From: Caenorhabditis remanei | Taxonomy: Eukaryota; Nematoda; Chromadorea; Rhabditida; Rhabditidae | DNA length: 64,000 bases | Direction: 5' to 3' | Assembly (NCBI RefSeq): GCF_010183535.1 | Contig: NC_071331.1 | Location: forward strand, 6,262,001 to 6,326,000 | In this document: piece after piece, positions 14,230 to 27,103 of the stretch | Numbering within the stretch: position 1 is the first letter of the stretch | Layout: each line of letters starts with the position of its first letter | Made by a program: the position numbers and the translations under genes | The notes under the pieces: model-generated | Database searches by the model: none | Told to the model about the DNA's origin: nothing | Seen by the model: only the letters and a program-made list of their open reading frames with translations

Positions 14230-14520
14230 AACGCACGGTCTCCCAAAGTCCGAGTAAGAACTGCAAGGAAATTTTCGATCTCCCCTCACGAAACGAAAAA
14301 TTTGAGAAATTCGCAGGTCTAAAAGTGAATTTTTTAATTTTTAGCGTAAAGCTAAAGATGAAAAAGTCACTTCAATAAAGGTTAATGTGATGAATACATC
14401 AAGAAAAAACAATTATTTTTCTAAAAACCATGATATCATGTCTTTTGATTGTTGCATTTGATAATTTTACACAAAATGTTTTGGCGAATTCTCGACTTCA
14501 AACTGTATCCAGATCTCTAT
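14230..14520. repeat. Single-arm fragment of the large foldback repeat
   Basis: Matches the left arm of the palindrome at 42562-43310 (shared CACGGTCTCCCA..., then AGAAATT-GCAGGTCT, then TTTTTAGCGTAAAGCT). Only one arm is present. Confidence 0.5.
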
Positions 14521-14994
14521 TTCTTGACGTTTCCACCTCTATTATAGCTCAAAAAATCCGCAATAAATAGATCTTCATTTATTATGGATGGGTCACTTTT
14601 TTGCCGAATAAGTTTCGATAAATAATGGAAAAACCGATTTTTCAGGCCAAAACTTCGATCTGTATCAGCGCCTTTATTTTTGCTTCAAAAATAGTTTTCT
14701 TTTTTCCGAAATGTTGCTTTTGCCTTTCTCGTTTTTTGCTATGGACAATTTTCCCTTTTTATTTCCTTTATTGTTCGTAATTTGAATAAAATCAAAATTT
14801 TCAGTTGAAAAATTAATAAAAAAATTATTTTTGACTACTGTAGCGCGCGGCCTTTGCGCTCCACTGAGAACTTTCGCTTGCAGTTGTTTTTGGGGGTTTG
14901 TGAGACTGTGCAACGTGAAGTAAAATATCTAATTGTTGCTTTTTGATTGATTTCACTAGAGTTAGTGATCTTGTCGTTAGTGAATTTAGTTATA

Positions 14995-15589
14995 CAGTGC
15001 GTGCAATAAGGATAGGACCACCCCCCATTTTGGGTGTTCTGAGAAAAGTAAAAATGATATGAAAAATCTGTGACTGCCATTCGATTCAGAATACAAAAAA
15101 ACCCCAGGAGCCAAATTTTCATGTCTCTAGCACTTTCCGTACTCAAGTACCATCCAGAAGTCGCTTTTGCAGGCGTGCAATAAGGATAGGACCACCAGCC
15201 ATTTTCGATGAAGTGGTGCCTTTTTTTCAAATTTGTTTGGGCACAGTGCTCATATTTTAATTTATTTCGCTGTTTTTTTAAGTTTTCACTTCAATACCAT
15301 TGGACTGTGTAGATTTACGGCACTTGTCGATTTACGAGAATCATTTCTAAAGCTTCAGTTAAAAATTCAATCATTTATTGACGAAAATGAGAGAAAACAC
15401 AAAAGAAAACAGAAAAAACGTAAGCAAAATTTAATAACTTGTTTCTCCACCATTGTTCTGGATAACTTCGAACATGCGGTTGGGCATACTGGCGACGAGA
15501 GCCCTCAATTCAGCAGCATTGATTGCATTCCACTCGGCCTCAACGGCGTCTTTGAGCTCTTGGATCGTATTGAATTGCCTTCCGTGCTT
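14995..15589 (+). repeat. Left inverted arm of the Tc3-like element
   Basis: Reverse complement of 16012-16605. Its inner 160 bp encodes, on the minus strand, the transposase C-terminal end (frame from about 15589 down to the stop at 15431). Confidence 0.9.
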
Positions 15590-16170
15590 AAAAACATTTT
15601 CCAGGTTCTCCTCTCGGACGAGAAAAAATGGAATCTTGACGGCCCGGACGGAAACAGGCATTATTGGAGAGATCTCCGTAAAGATCCACAGCTCTTTTCA
15701 AGACGGAACTTTGGTGGCGGATCGCTGATGGTCTGGGGAGGCTTCTGCAACGGAATGAAGATGAAACTTCAATTCATCACAACTCGAGAAACGTATGTTT
15801 CCTACCAGAGCACCCTCCAGAAGGCCATTGTTCCATTTTTCCGAAACAAACGCCGAACCCATGTTTTCAGGACAACGCGTCGATCCACAAGAGCATCTCC
15901 ACACAGAATTGGCTGAAGGCGCAAAAAATCACGGATCTCGAGTGGCCAGCAGTCAGCCCAGACCTCAATCCAATCGAAAACTTATGGGGACTGCTGGTTC
16001 GACGCGTTTACAAGCACGGAAGGCAATTCAATACGATCCAAGAGCTCAAAGACGCCGTTGAGGCCGAGTGGAATGCAATCACTGCTGCTGAATTGAGGGC
16101 TCTCGTCGCCAGTATGCCCAACCGCATGTTCGAAGTTATCCAGAACAATGGTGGAGAAACAAGTTATTAA
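15590..16170 (+). pseudogene. Tc3-like transposase, 3' half, frameshifted
   Basis: Catalytic-domain remnant of a DDE transposase that would cut and paste the element at TA. Visible in order: LLSDEKKWNLDGPDG with the first catalytic Asp, RRNFGGGSLMVWGGF, FQDNASIH with the second Asp, and SPDLNPIENLW with the catalytic Glu, spaced as expected for DD34E. The N-terminal DNA-binding part (roughly the first 150 residues of a full protein) is missing. A one-base shift lies near 15860-15870, between the GGF...FFR part and FQDN. It cannot make an active enzyme. Confidence 0.88.
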
Positions 16171-16605
16171 ATTTCGCTTACGTTTTTTCTGTTTTCTTTT
16201 GTGTTTTCTCTCATTTTCGTCAATAAATGATTGAATTGTTAACTGAAGCTTTAGAAATGATTCTCGTAAATCGACAAGTGCCGTAAATCTACACAGTCCA
16301 ATGGTATTGAAGTGAAAACTTAAAAAAACAGCGAAATAAATTAAAATATGAGCACTGTGCCCAAAAAAAATTGAAAAAAGGCACCACTTCATCGAAAATG
16401 GCTGGTGGTCCTATCCTTATTGCACGCCTGCAAAAGCGACTTCTGGATGGTACTTGAGTACGGAAAGTGCTAGAGACATGAAAATTTGGCTCCTGGGGTT
16501 TTTTTGTATTCTGAATCGAATGGCAGTCACAGATTTTTCATATCATTTTTACTTTTCTCGGAACACCCAAAATGGGGGGTGGTCCTATCCTTATTGCACG
16601 CACTG
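16012..16605 (+). repeat. Right inverted arm of the Tc3-like element
   Basis: Reverse complement of 14995-15589. Includes the natural transposase stop at 16168-16170 and the terminal sequence ending CACTG before the TA duplication. Confidence 0.9.
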
Positions 16606-19600
16606 TATATTTTTTTGGTATGTCTTTAAATAATTCGGAACAAATTCTATTCTCAGAATACTGACAATGACTACATTAAATTTAATCTGCATCTTGAAAC
16701 AGGGAAAAAGTAAAAAATTAGTTAATAATACAATTTTTTAACGGAAGGGAAACGTGAGAAGTTGGAAATTCAAAAAGACTGAAGCCTAATTTAGCATAAC
16801 TTATTTTACTGAATCAATTCAAACCATTTGAGTGAATTGGATGAATTGTCGTACGAAACAAAAAGGGAATCATTGGAAACAGGAAGTATTTTGCAAGGAC
16901 GATTGAGTTTCAAGAAGAAGAATAAGTTTTTCCATGATCATTTTAATAGAGTTTTAATAGAGTAATGTTCAAAAAAAATGTGGAATCAACATGCTCAGCA
17001 AACAAAAATTAAGTTAAGATTTTCCGAAAACAGTAAAAATGTATAAATCTAAATTAATCGAAGACTGAATGAATTGGGCCTAACCAACATATCAGAATTC
17101 TAACGTCGGGAGATAAAAAATTATTCAATTTTTACAAAAATTAAGCAGTACCCAACGGAAGTCTACCAAAAACTGCAATGAGTCTTCATTTAAAGGAATT
17201 CATTAAACGACACTCGCAGCAGTGAGAAAATAAAGCGAAGTATCGCGATTAAATGTAAAAGTTTCTTATGGAAAACAGATCACAGAAAGTCAGACTGAAC
17301 AAAAAATAGTGAATAAAACTACATTTATAGGAACTATTTGAAACACATAAACTTGGAATTAAGACGGACTGAAAATGTGAAATCAATTAGTGTTTTTGAT
17401 ACAGCTGAAACAACAAGAACATTTTTTTTCCATATTATCGACGCTCCAACGTAGTTTTAAAACTGAAGTTCACACATCATTTCTGTGAAACTGAAAAAAG
17501 AAACAAGAGTGAGAGGGTAATCAATCTTGCTTGGAGTTAGTGCTTCGAGAGGTTTAAACAATAGTGAGAGGACTTATTCTGTTTTTATTTTGGGAGTGAT
17601 GGTTACACTTCAAAAATTGCTTCGAACATTTTATGGAGTCTAAATTAATCTTAAAGTAGTTTTTTTTCAAAGAAAGTTATGATTTGAAACAGGAGATGAA
17701 AAAAAAATTGGAAATTTTAAGTCTTCGAATGGATATTATGTACAAAAGATAGCATTTGAAAACCTACCAAACAGTTTAATTGTCAAAAACAGTACAATTA
17801 TCCTGAATGAGAAACCGCAATTCAAATCGACAACAAACCGCCTAGTGGGGTCTAGTGAGGACAAGTTTGGAGTATTAGTGGGGAAACAAATGTCTTCTGA
17901 ATTTTTTTAGCATAGTGAAACGGATAAAATTTAGAACATGAAAAATGAATTTGATTACTTTACAATACTTGGAAAAAACCGTCAAAAACCATGGGAGGAA
18001 TTTGCATTGCTAAAATTGCAGAAAAATAATTTTAACTACTTTTTGGAACAGAAATGAAGTTCACAAAAACAACAATGAAATTCGAGATGTTTTCAAAAAA
18101 AGAAGAAGGGAATTTCTAGAATAAGAAAGAACAAATTCTGTTGTGGAAAATTCTACAAGCTAGATTATAACTTTTCCTCCAACGATTTTTTCAACCGGCT
18201 GCTTTTTGAGTAATACAGTATATGTTCAAAAAAATTTCTTCTGTTACAAATGTATTACTTTTTTCTTCCAGGTTGTTGTTTTCAATACTTTGAAGTGATT
18301 CAGAATTTAAAATTCGAAGAAGTTCATAAAATGAGAGAGGAGCCAAAAATTAAAAAAAAAACACGCGTAACAATACATTTGTCCTGAATGACCCTCACTT
18401 AAAGAACAGTTGAAAAGGGAAAATATGGAAAATACATAGTACAGTTCAAAGTTGATTTGGGATTTTCAAAATCTAATTTCTTTTTAATTAGAAAATCATA
18501 ATTTATGGAAGCTTACAGACCTAAAGAACGAGTTTTTAAAATGATGTTCGGCATGAAGTGTTCATGAAGTATTCAGAAGTAGATTAATGCTAAAAACATG
18601 TTGATAATACGCTTATTTTGAACAATGGCTCTTTGGTAATTAGAATAAACAGCAAAAGTTGGGAAAAAATGTTTCGGCAGAAGTAAGAAAAGAGAATTGA
18701 ACAGAAAGACAGCTATTAAAAGTGAGTCGAAGCAGGGATTTGAACGGTTTCATGATTTTCTTAAAGTCCTCTGATGCTTCTACTGCAGCTGATCATTACT
18801 ACTACTTATTCGAATGGAAAGTACATAAACGCCTTTTGGGTAAATGACATTCATCGTACAGACAGTAACCGTCTTATTCACAGACACCACTTAACATACT
18901 TGCGTGCAATAAATATTGTTTGCCTTAACTGAAATCTCAACTTCGGATTGATAAAGATTAATGAAATCAGAATAAGTGAATAGTCAGAAACTGAAAAAAT
19001 GTGAAAAATATTCAATGCAATAATTATGTTTGTGATCTTGCTGTGAACTAATCTAATACCAATAAAACCTACACGTTTTGAAGTATATTTCTGTTTTGCG
19101 AAACTGTCAAAAATTACAAAAACTACGAAAAGTCATTAGAATGAAAATCCGACACTATGATCACTTTATTTTGATTGTTTCAATACTTAAAATAAAATAT
19201 TTTCTTATTGCTTTTTGATGGATTCACAAGAGTTAGTGGTATTGTCGTTACCGAATTTTTAAATCGTTTTTTTTGGTTGTCTTCAAATAACTTCGAAAAA
19301 GAAAAGTCTTCGAGAATCCTAACAATGTGTACATTAAATTTAATATGAATCTTGTAACAGGATAAAAAGTAAAAATTGAGTTAATAACCCAATTTGTTAA
19401 CGAAAGAAAAACGTTAGAAATTGGAAAGTTCATAAAAACTGAAGCCCAATTTAACATAACTTATTTTATTTAAGCTAACAATATGGGTGGATTAAATGGA
19501 TGGATTGTTGTACGTAACAAATAATAATAATTCGAAACAGGAAGTATTTTGCAGAAAGAATGATTGTGTTCCAAGAAGAACTAATTTTTTCCATGATCAT

Positions 19601-21970
19601 TTGGAATTGATTGTACTATTTGAAAAGGAATGTTGAGTGAACATTGCTCAACAACTTGAGACTTTTGAAAAACAGTGAAAAAGATATGAATCCAAATTAA
19701 GAATCTAAATCAATCGAACACAAAATAAATTGGTCCTAACCAACATATCAGAATTCTAACGTCAGGAGACAAAAAAATCGATTTTAATAAAAATTAAGCA
19801 ATACTCAACAAAAGTCTACCATAAAAATGAGATTAGCCTTCATCTAAAAGAATTCAGTAATCGACACTCATAGCAAGAAAATGAAAGAAAAGTTCTAATA
19901 AAAATATTTTTTAGTGTTTCAGATAAAGCTGAAATAATAATAAACTTGTTTTCCATATTGGATCATGATACTTATGAGTTAAAACCACCTACAAAATTCT
20001 ATGCGACCTATTATTATTAAAGCAAAGGTGTGCAGGTTATCAAAATCAAATCACTGATGTAAGTAAATTATACCAATTTTACCATTTCACCTTCAATTAT
20101 CGACACAGCAACTTAGCAATAGTGAGAGGACTTATTCTGCTTTGTTTTTGGGAATGATGGTTACACTTCAAAATGCGACGTTGCTTTTTATGGAGAACAA
20201 ATCACCTTGAATCAGGTATTTAAAGAAAACTATGGTAAGAAGCTGGAACACGTGAAAACATGGGACTAGTGTGGAAACTGTCTTTTGAATTTTGCAGTAT
20301 ACATAGTGAAACAGGTAAATATCAAAACATGAACAATGGATCTGATTATACAATTACTTTACTTTAGAGAAACCGTCGAAAAAATGGAATTGCGACTAAG
20401 TCTTGCTAAAATTGCAGAAAAGAATTAAACTACTTCTTGGAACCGAAATGAAGTTCACAAAAACAACAATGAAATTCAAGATGTTTTGAAAGAAGAAGAT
20501 AGGAATGTATAGAACAGGAAGGAATAAATTTTGGTGTGAAAAATTCTACAAGCTTGATCACATTTTTTACCCAAACAATTTTTCAGTAGGGATGTTAAAA
20601 CAGGCGTTTTATGGCGGCAATCACTGGTTTCATTTCCTTTGCGATTTTTGCGGCAGATGGAATTTTCAAAATTTGCTTTTGACGCAGGTTTTTATCATTT
20701 TCATTCATGTTCAGTATAGTTTCTACTCAAAAAGGGCCGGCGATGGAAGCAAGTTTTGAAATCAAACTTGTTTTTCATGCAATTAACGTGAAAATAAGCG
20801 GCGCCGGCCTACCGGCGATTGCCGCAAGTAACAGTCTTATTTTTCAACCGCTTCTGATAATGGGTTCCGCTGTTACAAATAATCGAGAAACAGGAAAATG
20901 AAAAACTAATTCTTGTGCAAGTTAAATAAGTTATTCTAATGTGTTTGACTTTTTTCTTCTAGGTTGTTGAAAAGTGCTTTTCACGTTCGTGAGCCAGAAT
21001 TCAAAATTCGAAGAAATTCATGAAGTTAACCACTGGAAACAATTATTTTGTCCTGAAGGACCCCCACTTAATGATCAGTTGAAAAGGGAACAAATCGAAA
21101 ATATATTGGCCAAGGAACGAAATTGGAAATCTAGTGGAGGATAATTTTATACGGTTAAGACAACTGTGAAACAGGAGATAAGTATTCTGACTTTAGAAAT
21201 AATCTTCCTCTGTAAACTGGAAATTTTTCATACTAGCACAGGGATGCAAAACGCAAGGTCACGTAAACGCGCTCCGTCTCACAGCCGTTGGCACCGGGCC
21301 AACAAAGGACTTGGCTGAGTGCCAAGTTCAAGTTTAGCGTGTGTTTGTCGTATTTTTCAATGAAAAACGCGACGCACACGTATCGCGACTCGGCCGGTAA
21401 ATTCAAAACTTTTCGTTGCGGACCTTACGTCTCGCACTTCTGTGTACTAGTTGACTGTTCAATGAAAATCAGAATAAAGGGATCAGCAGTAAGAACGGTA
21501 GAGTAAATGGCAACAATATCAAGGAAAATCGAGGGGGTGGAAGAAAAGAAATCTTATCATTCGAGCTAGATCTTCTATAAAATCTGAGCAGTCAGAAACA
21601 GAGAAACATGTTAAAGGGTAAGGGAAATTATTGAAATAATGAATTCTTGAAATAATCAGTGGTCATTGAAACAGAGGCAGAAAATAATGGGATTTTAATG
21701 AAAATCGATTTAACACTGGTATGTTTTCAATTTTTTTCCAGAAGAACCAGCTTTTTTTCTTTTTTTTAATCACGAAATTTGCCCCGTACTTCTACCAGAC
21801 ATACATTTTCTAATTAAAAATAACCCAAAATATGATCAATCTCAGACACCATACAAATTAAATGACCTGATCTCAGAACAGAAAAAATATTTATCTAAAA
21901 TTCAATCTCCATCCCTCCCCCTCTAAAACCCCGAAAATCATACTCCAGAAGCACATAAAAACAAAGAAAA
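16606..21970 (-). promoter_or_regulatory. piRNA motif field with an internal tandem repeat, segment A middle
   Basis: Minus-strand CTGTTTCA cores at 16695, 17695, 20307, 21177 and 21667. The interval is itself an old tandem duplication: about 14930-18140 (minus the transposon) resembles about 19190-20520. No gene is supported. 21240-21440 holds a GC-richer patch (GTTGGCACCGGGCCAACAA) that reappears in opposite orientation at about 25140-25310 and 63310-63470. Confidence 0.55.
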
Positions 21971-22189
21971 ATGTTGAAACTTCTCCACTTCCGAATTTCT
22001 TCTTCTCTTTTTCTTCTTCTATGTTTTCCAGCCGCCTCGAAATCATTCATTCAAGCGAAAAAAGAATTGCTAGTGCTCTACGGGCCCCCCATTTCAAGTA
22101 TTGCTCTTTCAAAAAAACATGAGAAGACAAAAACAACTGCGTTAAAAAAGTGCAAAATTAATGGTCTGGAGAACAGAACGGAGAGATGA
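21971..22189 (+). CDS. Possible small secreted protein or first exon, copy A
   Basis: A 72-aa frame starting with a good signal-peptide pattern: MLKLLHF, then a Leu-rich core at about 8-20 and PAAS before the likely cleavage. The first 47 residues are the same in copy B at 60466, with some silent differences, while the tail diverges. A GTATTG donor just after codon 40 could end a first exon. The upstream region is C-rich, then ACATAAAAACAAAG. It may equally be a chance frame in conserved duplicated DNA. Confidence 0.3.
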   Translation: MLKLLHFRISSSLFLLLCFPAASKSFIQAKKELLVLYGPPISSIALSKKHEKTKTTALKKCKINGLENRTER

Positions 22190-23337
22190 AAAATGGGGAA
22201 AAGTACGTTTTTAGAAAAAAATGTTGAAGCAGGAGAGAAGAAACTCAAAAAAAAGTAAAAACTTTTTTGAGTGAAGGGAGTTTCGGAGAGAGAGAGAGTA
22301 TAAATAATTTAGACATTTGGGAAAAAAGGGGAAGAGAGAGGATGATGAGGCTAGTTTTTACTCGATTAGGAGTGGGGATGTATACGTAATAGTTTTAGTT
22401 TTTTCTGGAATTTTAAGTAGCGTTATATAGCAGATATCGATGGGAATGAGGAAGTGAAATTGGAATTAGTAGAGAAATTAAAAAGATAACAAGAATGAAA
22501 ACTGAAGATTAATGAGGAAAAGTAGTGTCGAAACCGAAACTTTTGAAAATGTGAAAAATATAGTTTTTCAGAAAAAAAGACTTTCTGAAAGTTTAATTGT
22601 CGATAAAATTATGGGCTATTATACAAAATGCATCGTTTATGATGAGCTTTTTAGTTTTTACTGTTTCCATGAAAAGGGAAAAAATCACCTGATTTTCAAG
22701 AGAGTTAATACGATTTCAATGGCGTGTAAAAAATTCAGCTTACTTGGTTGCTGGAAGTCATGAATGCTAAGAAAAAGTTACTTTTAAAAATCTCAGCTTC
22801 AAAGACTTCTCAAAAGTTTCCCAGAATTTTCTATTATACTCTTGCCGATTTGATATCGAAAATTTAGAACTGAACGAAAATCTAGAACCCGAAAGAACTG
22901 ATTTCAAAATTACTAACTTCAAACTGAATCCAAACAAAAACATTATTTTAGATAATTATCACAGTTTCAGTAGTGGCTTAATGAATTAGGTTAAAGAAGG
23001 CAAATCGATGGAAAGGCTGTCAGCAAAATTGTTACATACTGAGGTAACTGGGGGTACAGTACCAAAATGTTTTGGTTCAGAAAAATTGTGATCGTAAAAA
23101 TCGTGGCAATACTATTGAAAAGTTTATCAATCCAAAAACCTTCAACCGATGTAATAATAACAGTTCAAAATTCTGGATCGTAAAAGCTGCGTCGTAAAAC
23201 AGTGATGTTTAGTTTTGGATCTCAAAGTTATAGTTATTCTGATGGATGAATCAGTTTTCTGCATAAAATTTTCAAAATTTGTTGACCCCACGGCCTTAAA
23301 ATTTCACTCATTTGGAAAATTCGATTTGCCTTACAAT

Positions 23338-23655
23338 CAGTGTGAATTTCCGGAACGTTTCGGTAAAATTTACCGGTACATTTACCGGTAAATTTACAGG
23401 AAAATTACCGGAAATCGGTAAAAATTTACCGAAACGCCCATTTACCGGTAAAAAACCGGTAAATGGAATGAAATTAATACTTTCGAATTTATTTCTACGT
23501 GTGAAAATTCTAAATATTTTTACACGTCATCTGACCTTTCACGCGCCCTGTTTAATTTATCGCCGGAATTTACCGGTTTTACCGAATTTACCGGTAATTT
23601 ACCGGTAAATTTAAAGTAGATTTACCGGAAAGTGATTATCGGTAAGCACACACTG
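23338..23655 (+). mobile_element. hAT-type MITE filled with TTTACCGGTAAA repeats
   Basis: 318 bp with ends CAGTGTG / CACACTG and a perfect 8-bp target duplication CTTACAAT (23330-23337 and 23656-23663). The interior is made of TTTACCGG / CCGGTAAA units in both orientations. Copy B has the unoccupied site at about 61851, so insertion followed the segmental duplication. Confidence 0.85.
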
Positions 23656-24924
23656 CTTACAATTTTACTGACCCACACGTGTAACACTTCGATTAACCGA
23701 TACGATACTTCTCATGAACTAGCAACCGGGAATTTTTTACAGACTTTGAACAGTCGTTTTTTGTCCAAAATTGGAGAATTCATTGGGAAATCTTGAATTA
23801 TGCGCAATTTCCTGTAATAGTTTTGGTATGTAAATTCATTTTCAAACAATTATTTGAGTCAACATTAGGACCAGCCTTACTAGAGAAAAAAGTAAGCTTT
23901 CAGGTTTTCTTGAAACACAATTTAGTAGGTTAATTTGGTTGATCTTTCGAAGAATGTATCGAAATAAAATATAATTTTTATAATGTGCCTTGAACGACGC
24001 TCTGTGAAGAATGAGAAATGGACAAGCCTAGAGTTTTACAGTTTCAACAAAGTTTTGAGACAGATAACATTAAAGCACGAATAATACGTTTCGATTATTC
24101 AGAACTATCTCAATGTTTTGAAACAGTGTGTGAATTTCAATTCAAAAATATATCAGAATGTTCCCACAAACTACAAAAATCTGCGCCAAAGATCTTCTTG
24201 AGAGAAAACTTGCGAAAAAACTCCAAAGATATAAGAAAATAGCACAAAAAGTCTCCAAAAGAAAATTGCCGTCAGAAACCGGAAGGGCGGGAAGAAGAGA
24301 GAGAAAGTGATCAGAAATCTTTTCGTACCGCAAGAACAAAGGATTAGGAAAGCAAGGGTAAAGAAAAGATTGGTATAGGGAAGGGAGGAGAGAGAAGACA
24401 AATTAATTGGAATGACACAATTTTAATTGGTTTGCAAGAACTAATTAATGAGAAATAAATAACTACAATTTAGTTGAGTCTTGCAGAGGATTATGGTGTG
24501 AATCCAGGGGAGTTAGGACTCATTCTAGAGAGTGAGACAGTGAGAGAGTGAAAAGAAAAAAAGAGATGAGGTCATAGAGACACGCGCCGACGGCACCCCA
24601 GCGTGAGAAAAAGCGAAGAATTATGTTCCCAGACCCCCCTTTACATGAAAAATAAGCTTCCGGCTAATCCTTGTTTTTCTCGTGTTATCCGTTATTTTCT
24701 CCATTTATTTATCAATACATGACGCACATTTTTCAGATGAAACTATGAAAAAAAAATGTTCAAGAAACTGGAAAAATTCCGCACTTTTTCCTCTTTGGGA
24801 TCAAGTATTCATGAGATATTCATAGTGCATATACATCCTTTTTTTTTGCTTTCATAGGAGAAAAATATAAGAAAATCCTCTCGAGAAGGATAGAAGAAGA
24901 GGGATAACAAGGTGATATAATTAC

Positions 24925-25045
24925 CCGGTGTACCGCATGTTGTATATGTCTGCCCAGTGGAGTAGAATAAACAGGAAGTCTAGTGAGACACACGGAACAT
25001 TGAACTGATCTTTCACGTTTCTTGTTTTTGAGCGCACAATTAGAT
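24925..25045 (-). CDS. Exon-like hydrophobic frame, copy A
   Basis: The minus strand keeps a frame reading TRNVKDQFNVPCVSLDFLF then ILLHWADIYNMRYT, after a possible TTTCCACAG acceptor and before a GTAATT donor. The same frame and donor are kept at about 63090-63210 in copy B. No family recognised; no neighbouring exons could be joined. It may be a gene remnant or chance. Confidence 0.25.
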
Positions 25046-26487
25046 GTGGCTGTGGAAATAACTCGTAGAACTGGAACGATATTGAAAAATTGATAGAAGG
25101 GAAGTTTAAGAAACAGGAAAATTTGATTCATCACAGAGGTAGGAAGCGTAAGATCCGCAATGAACAGATTTCAATTTTTTACGAGTCGCGTTGCGTGTGC
25201 GTTGCGGTTTATTTTGAAAGGTAAGACAAATAAACGTAAAATTTGATTTGGCGCTCAGCCAAGTCTTTTTTGGCACCGTGCCAACCGAATGCGTTTTCGC
25301 TACCTTATGTCTCGTACTGATTTATGGAGGCCACGCTTTTGAAAATCTAACTGTAAACTTTCTGGGAGATGAGTATAAATCTATTTTGTAATGAAAAAAC
25401 AAGAACGACAAAATCCAAAAAAAAAAAAACTTACTACAGTCTTCAGAAACTGGAAAACTTTTTTCGAAATGAGACAGTTGTGTCGCGCAAAAATATTTCT
25501 GAAAACCATAGTGAAAAAGAAAAATGAGAACAGATTTGGGCACAGGATGAGAGGAAAGAAAGTAAAATTAACAAGGTCAGAGTTAATTCCGAAATTGAAT
25601 AGTGATGCAAATATAACAATTATATGAGCTCAATGAAACAGTTTGGAAATTTTGAAACAACTTTGAAGTTCCAGTATCAAAAATTGAAGCAACACCAACT
25701 TAACCAAGGATACTATTCTCTCACTAGAGAGAATTTGAATAAAAACCATTTTCTGAAATTGAAGAAATTTTGAACTAGGGTAGAAAATACATAATTTTGT
25801 TAATTCAAAAATAATTTCAATAAAACGTCGGTATTCTACTACATATTTGTGAAACAGTAATAATAGAGAAATAAATAAATGAAAACCTATTTTCAAATAT
25901 CCTCACGGAATATCTAGATAGTATTTAATATTAGAGCATTTTCAAGTATCCCCCCTATTCTGAGATATAGTGGATGAGAAACACTGTTTTTAAAAAAGGA
26001 GAAATAGACAACTAGTCATCAGAATATGTTGAAGAGTTTGGAAAGTAGATGCAAGAGCACTGTAAACTGTATGAAACACAAAAAAACAGATGATGAACTT
26101 CTCAATGTATCAAAAATGGAACACTGAATTATCTTCAAATTGTAACGGAAAAACGCTTATTGAAGCAGAAAATTTTTGAAAATAAAAAACAAATTTGGAG
26201 CAAGAAAGAAGCACAGCGAAAAAAATTACAACAGATTTTAATTGTTATGTGACTTTTGTAAAACAATGGTTCCAACAGAAACTGTTTCTAATTTAGAATA
26301 AGTACAGTAATGCAGAAGCAAGAAATATTGTAATCAATTCGTTGGTAACTAAATGTAGCGTACGCACAGTTTCTAAACTGGAAAAGTATTTGATTTCATT
26401 CACTATTTTGATTGCCTGTAAATAAGGTATGGATAAAATATGGAATGTGTAAAACAGTAACTTCAGCTGGTAACGTCTACAGTACCA

Positions 26488-26635
26488 GCAAGGGTGTCAA
26501 AAGGGCCGTGGGGAAATTTTATATTGGAGTTCCCTGCCAGAGAAAGTTTTCGCTTCTTTAAGCGGCCTTGGTTCATCCGCAAGCCTTGGCGGCCCAAAAA
26601 ACCGCAAGCCGCGGCTCGGTCGTACGATAAGCTTG
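26488..26635 (+). mobile_element. Degenerate MITE, relative of 27104-27265
   Basis: Shares GGCCGTGGGG, TTCTCGCTTCTT-like and GCGGCCTTG blocks with the element at 27104-27265, with decayed ends (GCAAGGGTGTC / GATAAGCTTG). Confidence 0.5.
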
Positions 26636-27103
26636 ACTACCAGTAATCTCCAGAAAATCTAGTACAAACCACTGATAAATCAACAAGAATTAATAACTCT
26701 AGGATACGGTTGAAAAATGCTGTTTCTAAAACAGAATATAAATATTCCTTAGGGTTTTCTAGCTGATACTCGGCTGATAAATTTGTGCGAACGAGGAATG
26801 AAAACGAAACAAAAAACTGACTGATTTTTTGATTCAAAAATAATTTTTTTTAAATTATCGCACACTGCTAACGTAAAGATAACGTACAAGGATAACGAAC
26901 CATGTAAAAAATAGATACATATACAAAATTTGATAAAATTGAAAGTGATAAAAAAATCATATCGAGATTAGCAATGTGAAAATTCAACTTGAACCGAAAT
27001 GAAAATTCTCACAAAGTGAACATTAGGCAGTAATAAGAGCAGATGAAAAAAAGAGTTTGTGATGTGGTTGGTACAGAAATAATTATTTTAAATTCTCTTC
27101 ACC

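Larger units (their letters stand above)
5435..14994 (-). promoter_or_regulatory. piRNA (21U-RNA) promoter-motif field, segment A left part
   Basis: Minus-strand CTGTTTCA cores at 6636, 7142, 7512, 8087, 10234, 12105 and 12749 (first base on the plus strand, 8 bp each); one plus-strand core at 5580. In Caenorhabditis this octamer lies roughly 40 nt upstream of the 5' U of individual 21U-RNAs, each locus being its own small Pol II unit. No convincing gene lies here apart from the diverged first-exon copy at 12.5 kb. The 7625-7990 block is strongly conserved with 50290-50680 and could hold receptor promoter elements. A G-run occurs at about 5815-5826. Confidence 0.6.
14995..16605 (+). mobile_element. 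Tc3-like Tc1/mariner foldback element (non-autonomous)
   Basis: A 1611-bp element flanked by TA on both sides (14993-14994, 16606-16607) with ends CAGTGCGTGCAATAAGGATA. The inverted arms are very long: 14995-15589 and 16012-16605, about 595 bp each, nearly identical. The 422-bp centre carries the middle of a DD34E transposase; the arms each include the transposase 3' end, so the C-terminal coding part occurs twice, facing inward on opposite strands. The paralogous unoccupied region is at about 19210-19290. The element is absent from segment B, where the surrounding stretch is deleted. Confidence 0.92.
4912..25811 (+). repeat. Segmental duplication, copy A
   Basis: Nearly colinear with 45896-64000 in the same orientation. 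Anchors: 5031 with 46331, 7660 with 50310, 9001 with 51773, 11575 with 55041, 13500 with 56882, 21667 with 60165, 24119 with 62327, 25634 with 63800. Identity is high by eye and broken by indels and mobile-element insertions. The left breakpoint lies in intron 1 of the receptor gene. The right end of A is at or beyond 25811, because B is cut by the window edge. Confidence 0.9.
22190..25811 (-). promoter_or_regulatory. piRNA motif field, segment A right part
   Basis: Minus-strand CTGTTTCA cores at 24119 and 25634; the next, at 25850, is just past the mapped end. At 24035-24045 the plus-strand octamer of copy B (62238) is broken to CAGTTTCA. The stretch 24480-24620 (GA-rich, then ACACGCGCCGACGGCACCCCAGCG) is conserved at 62700-62790 and looks promoter-like. 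Confidence 0.5.

Noticed and set aside
24018..24242. Plus-strand frame starting MDKPRVL, also at 62216
   Set aside because: It is open in both copies, but stop positions differ, replacements are many, and it spans piRNA promoter cores on both strands; more likely chance.
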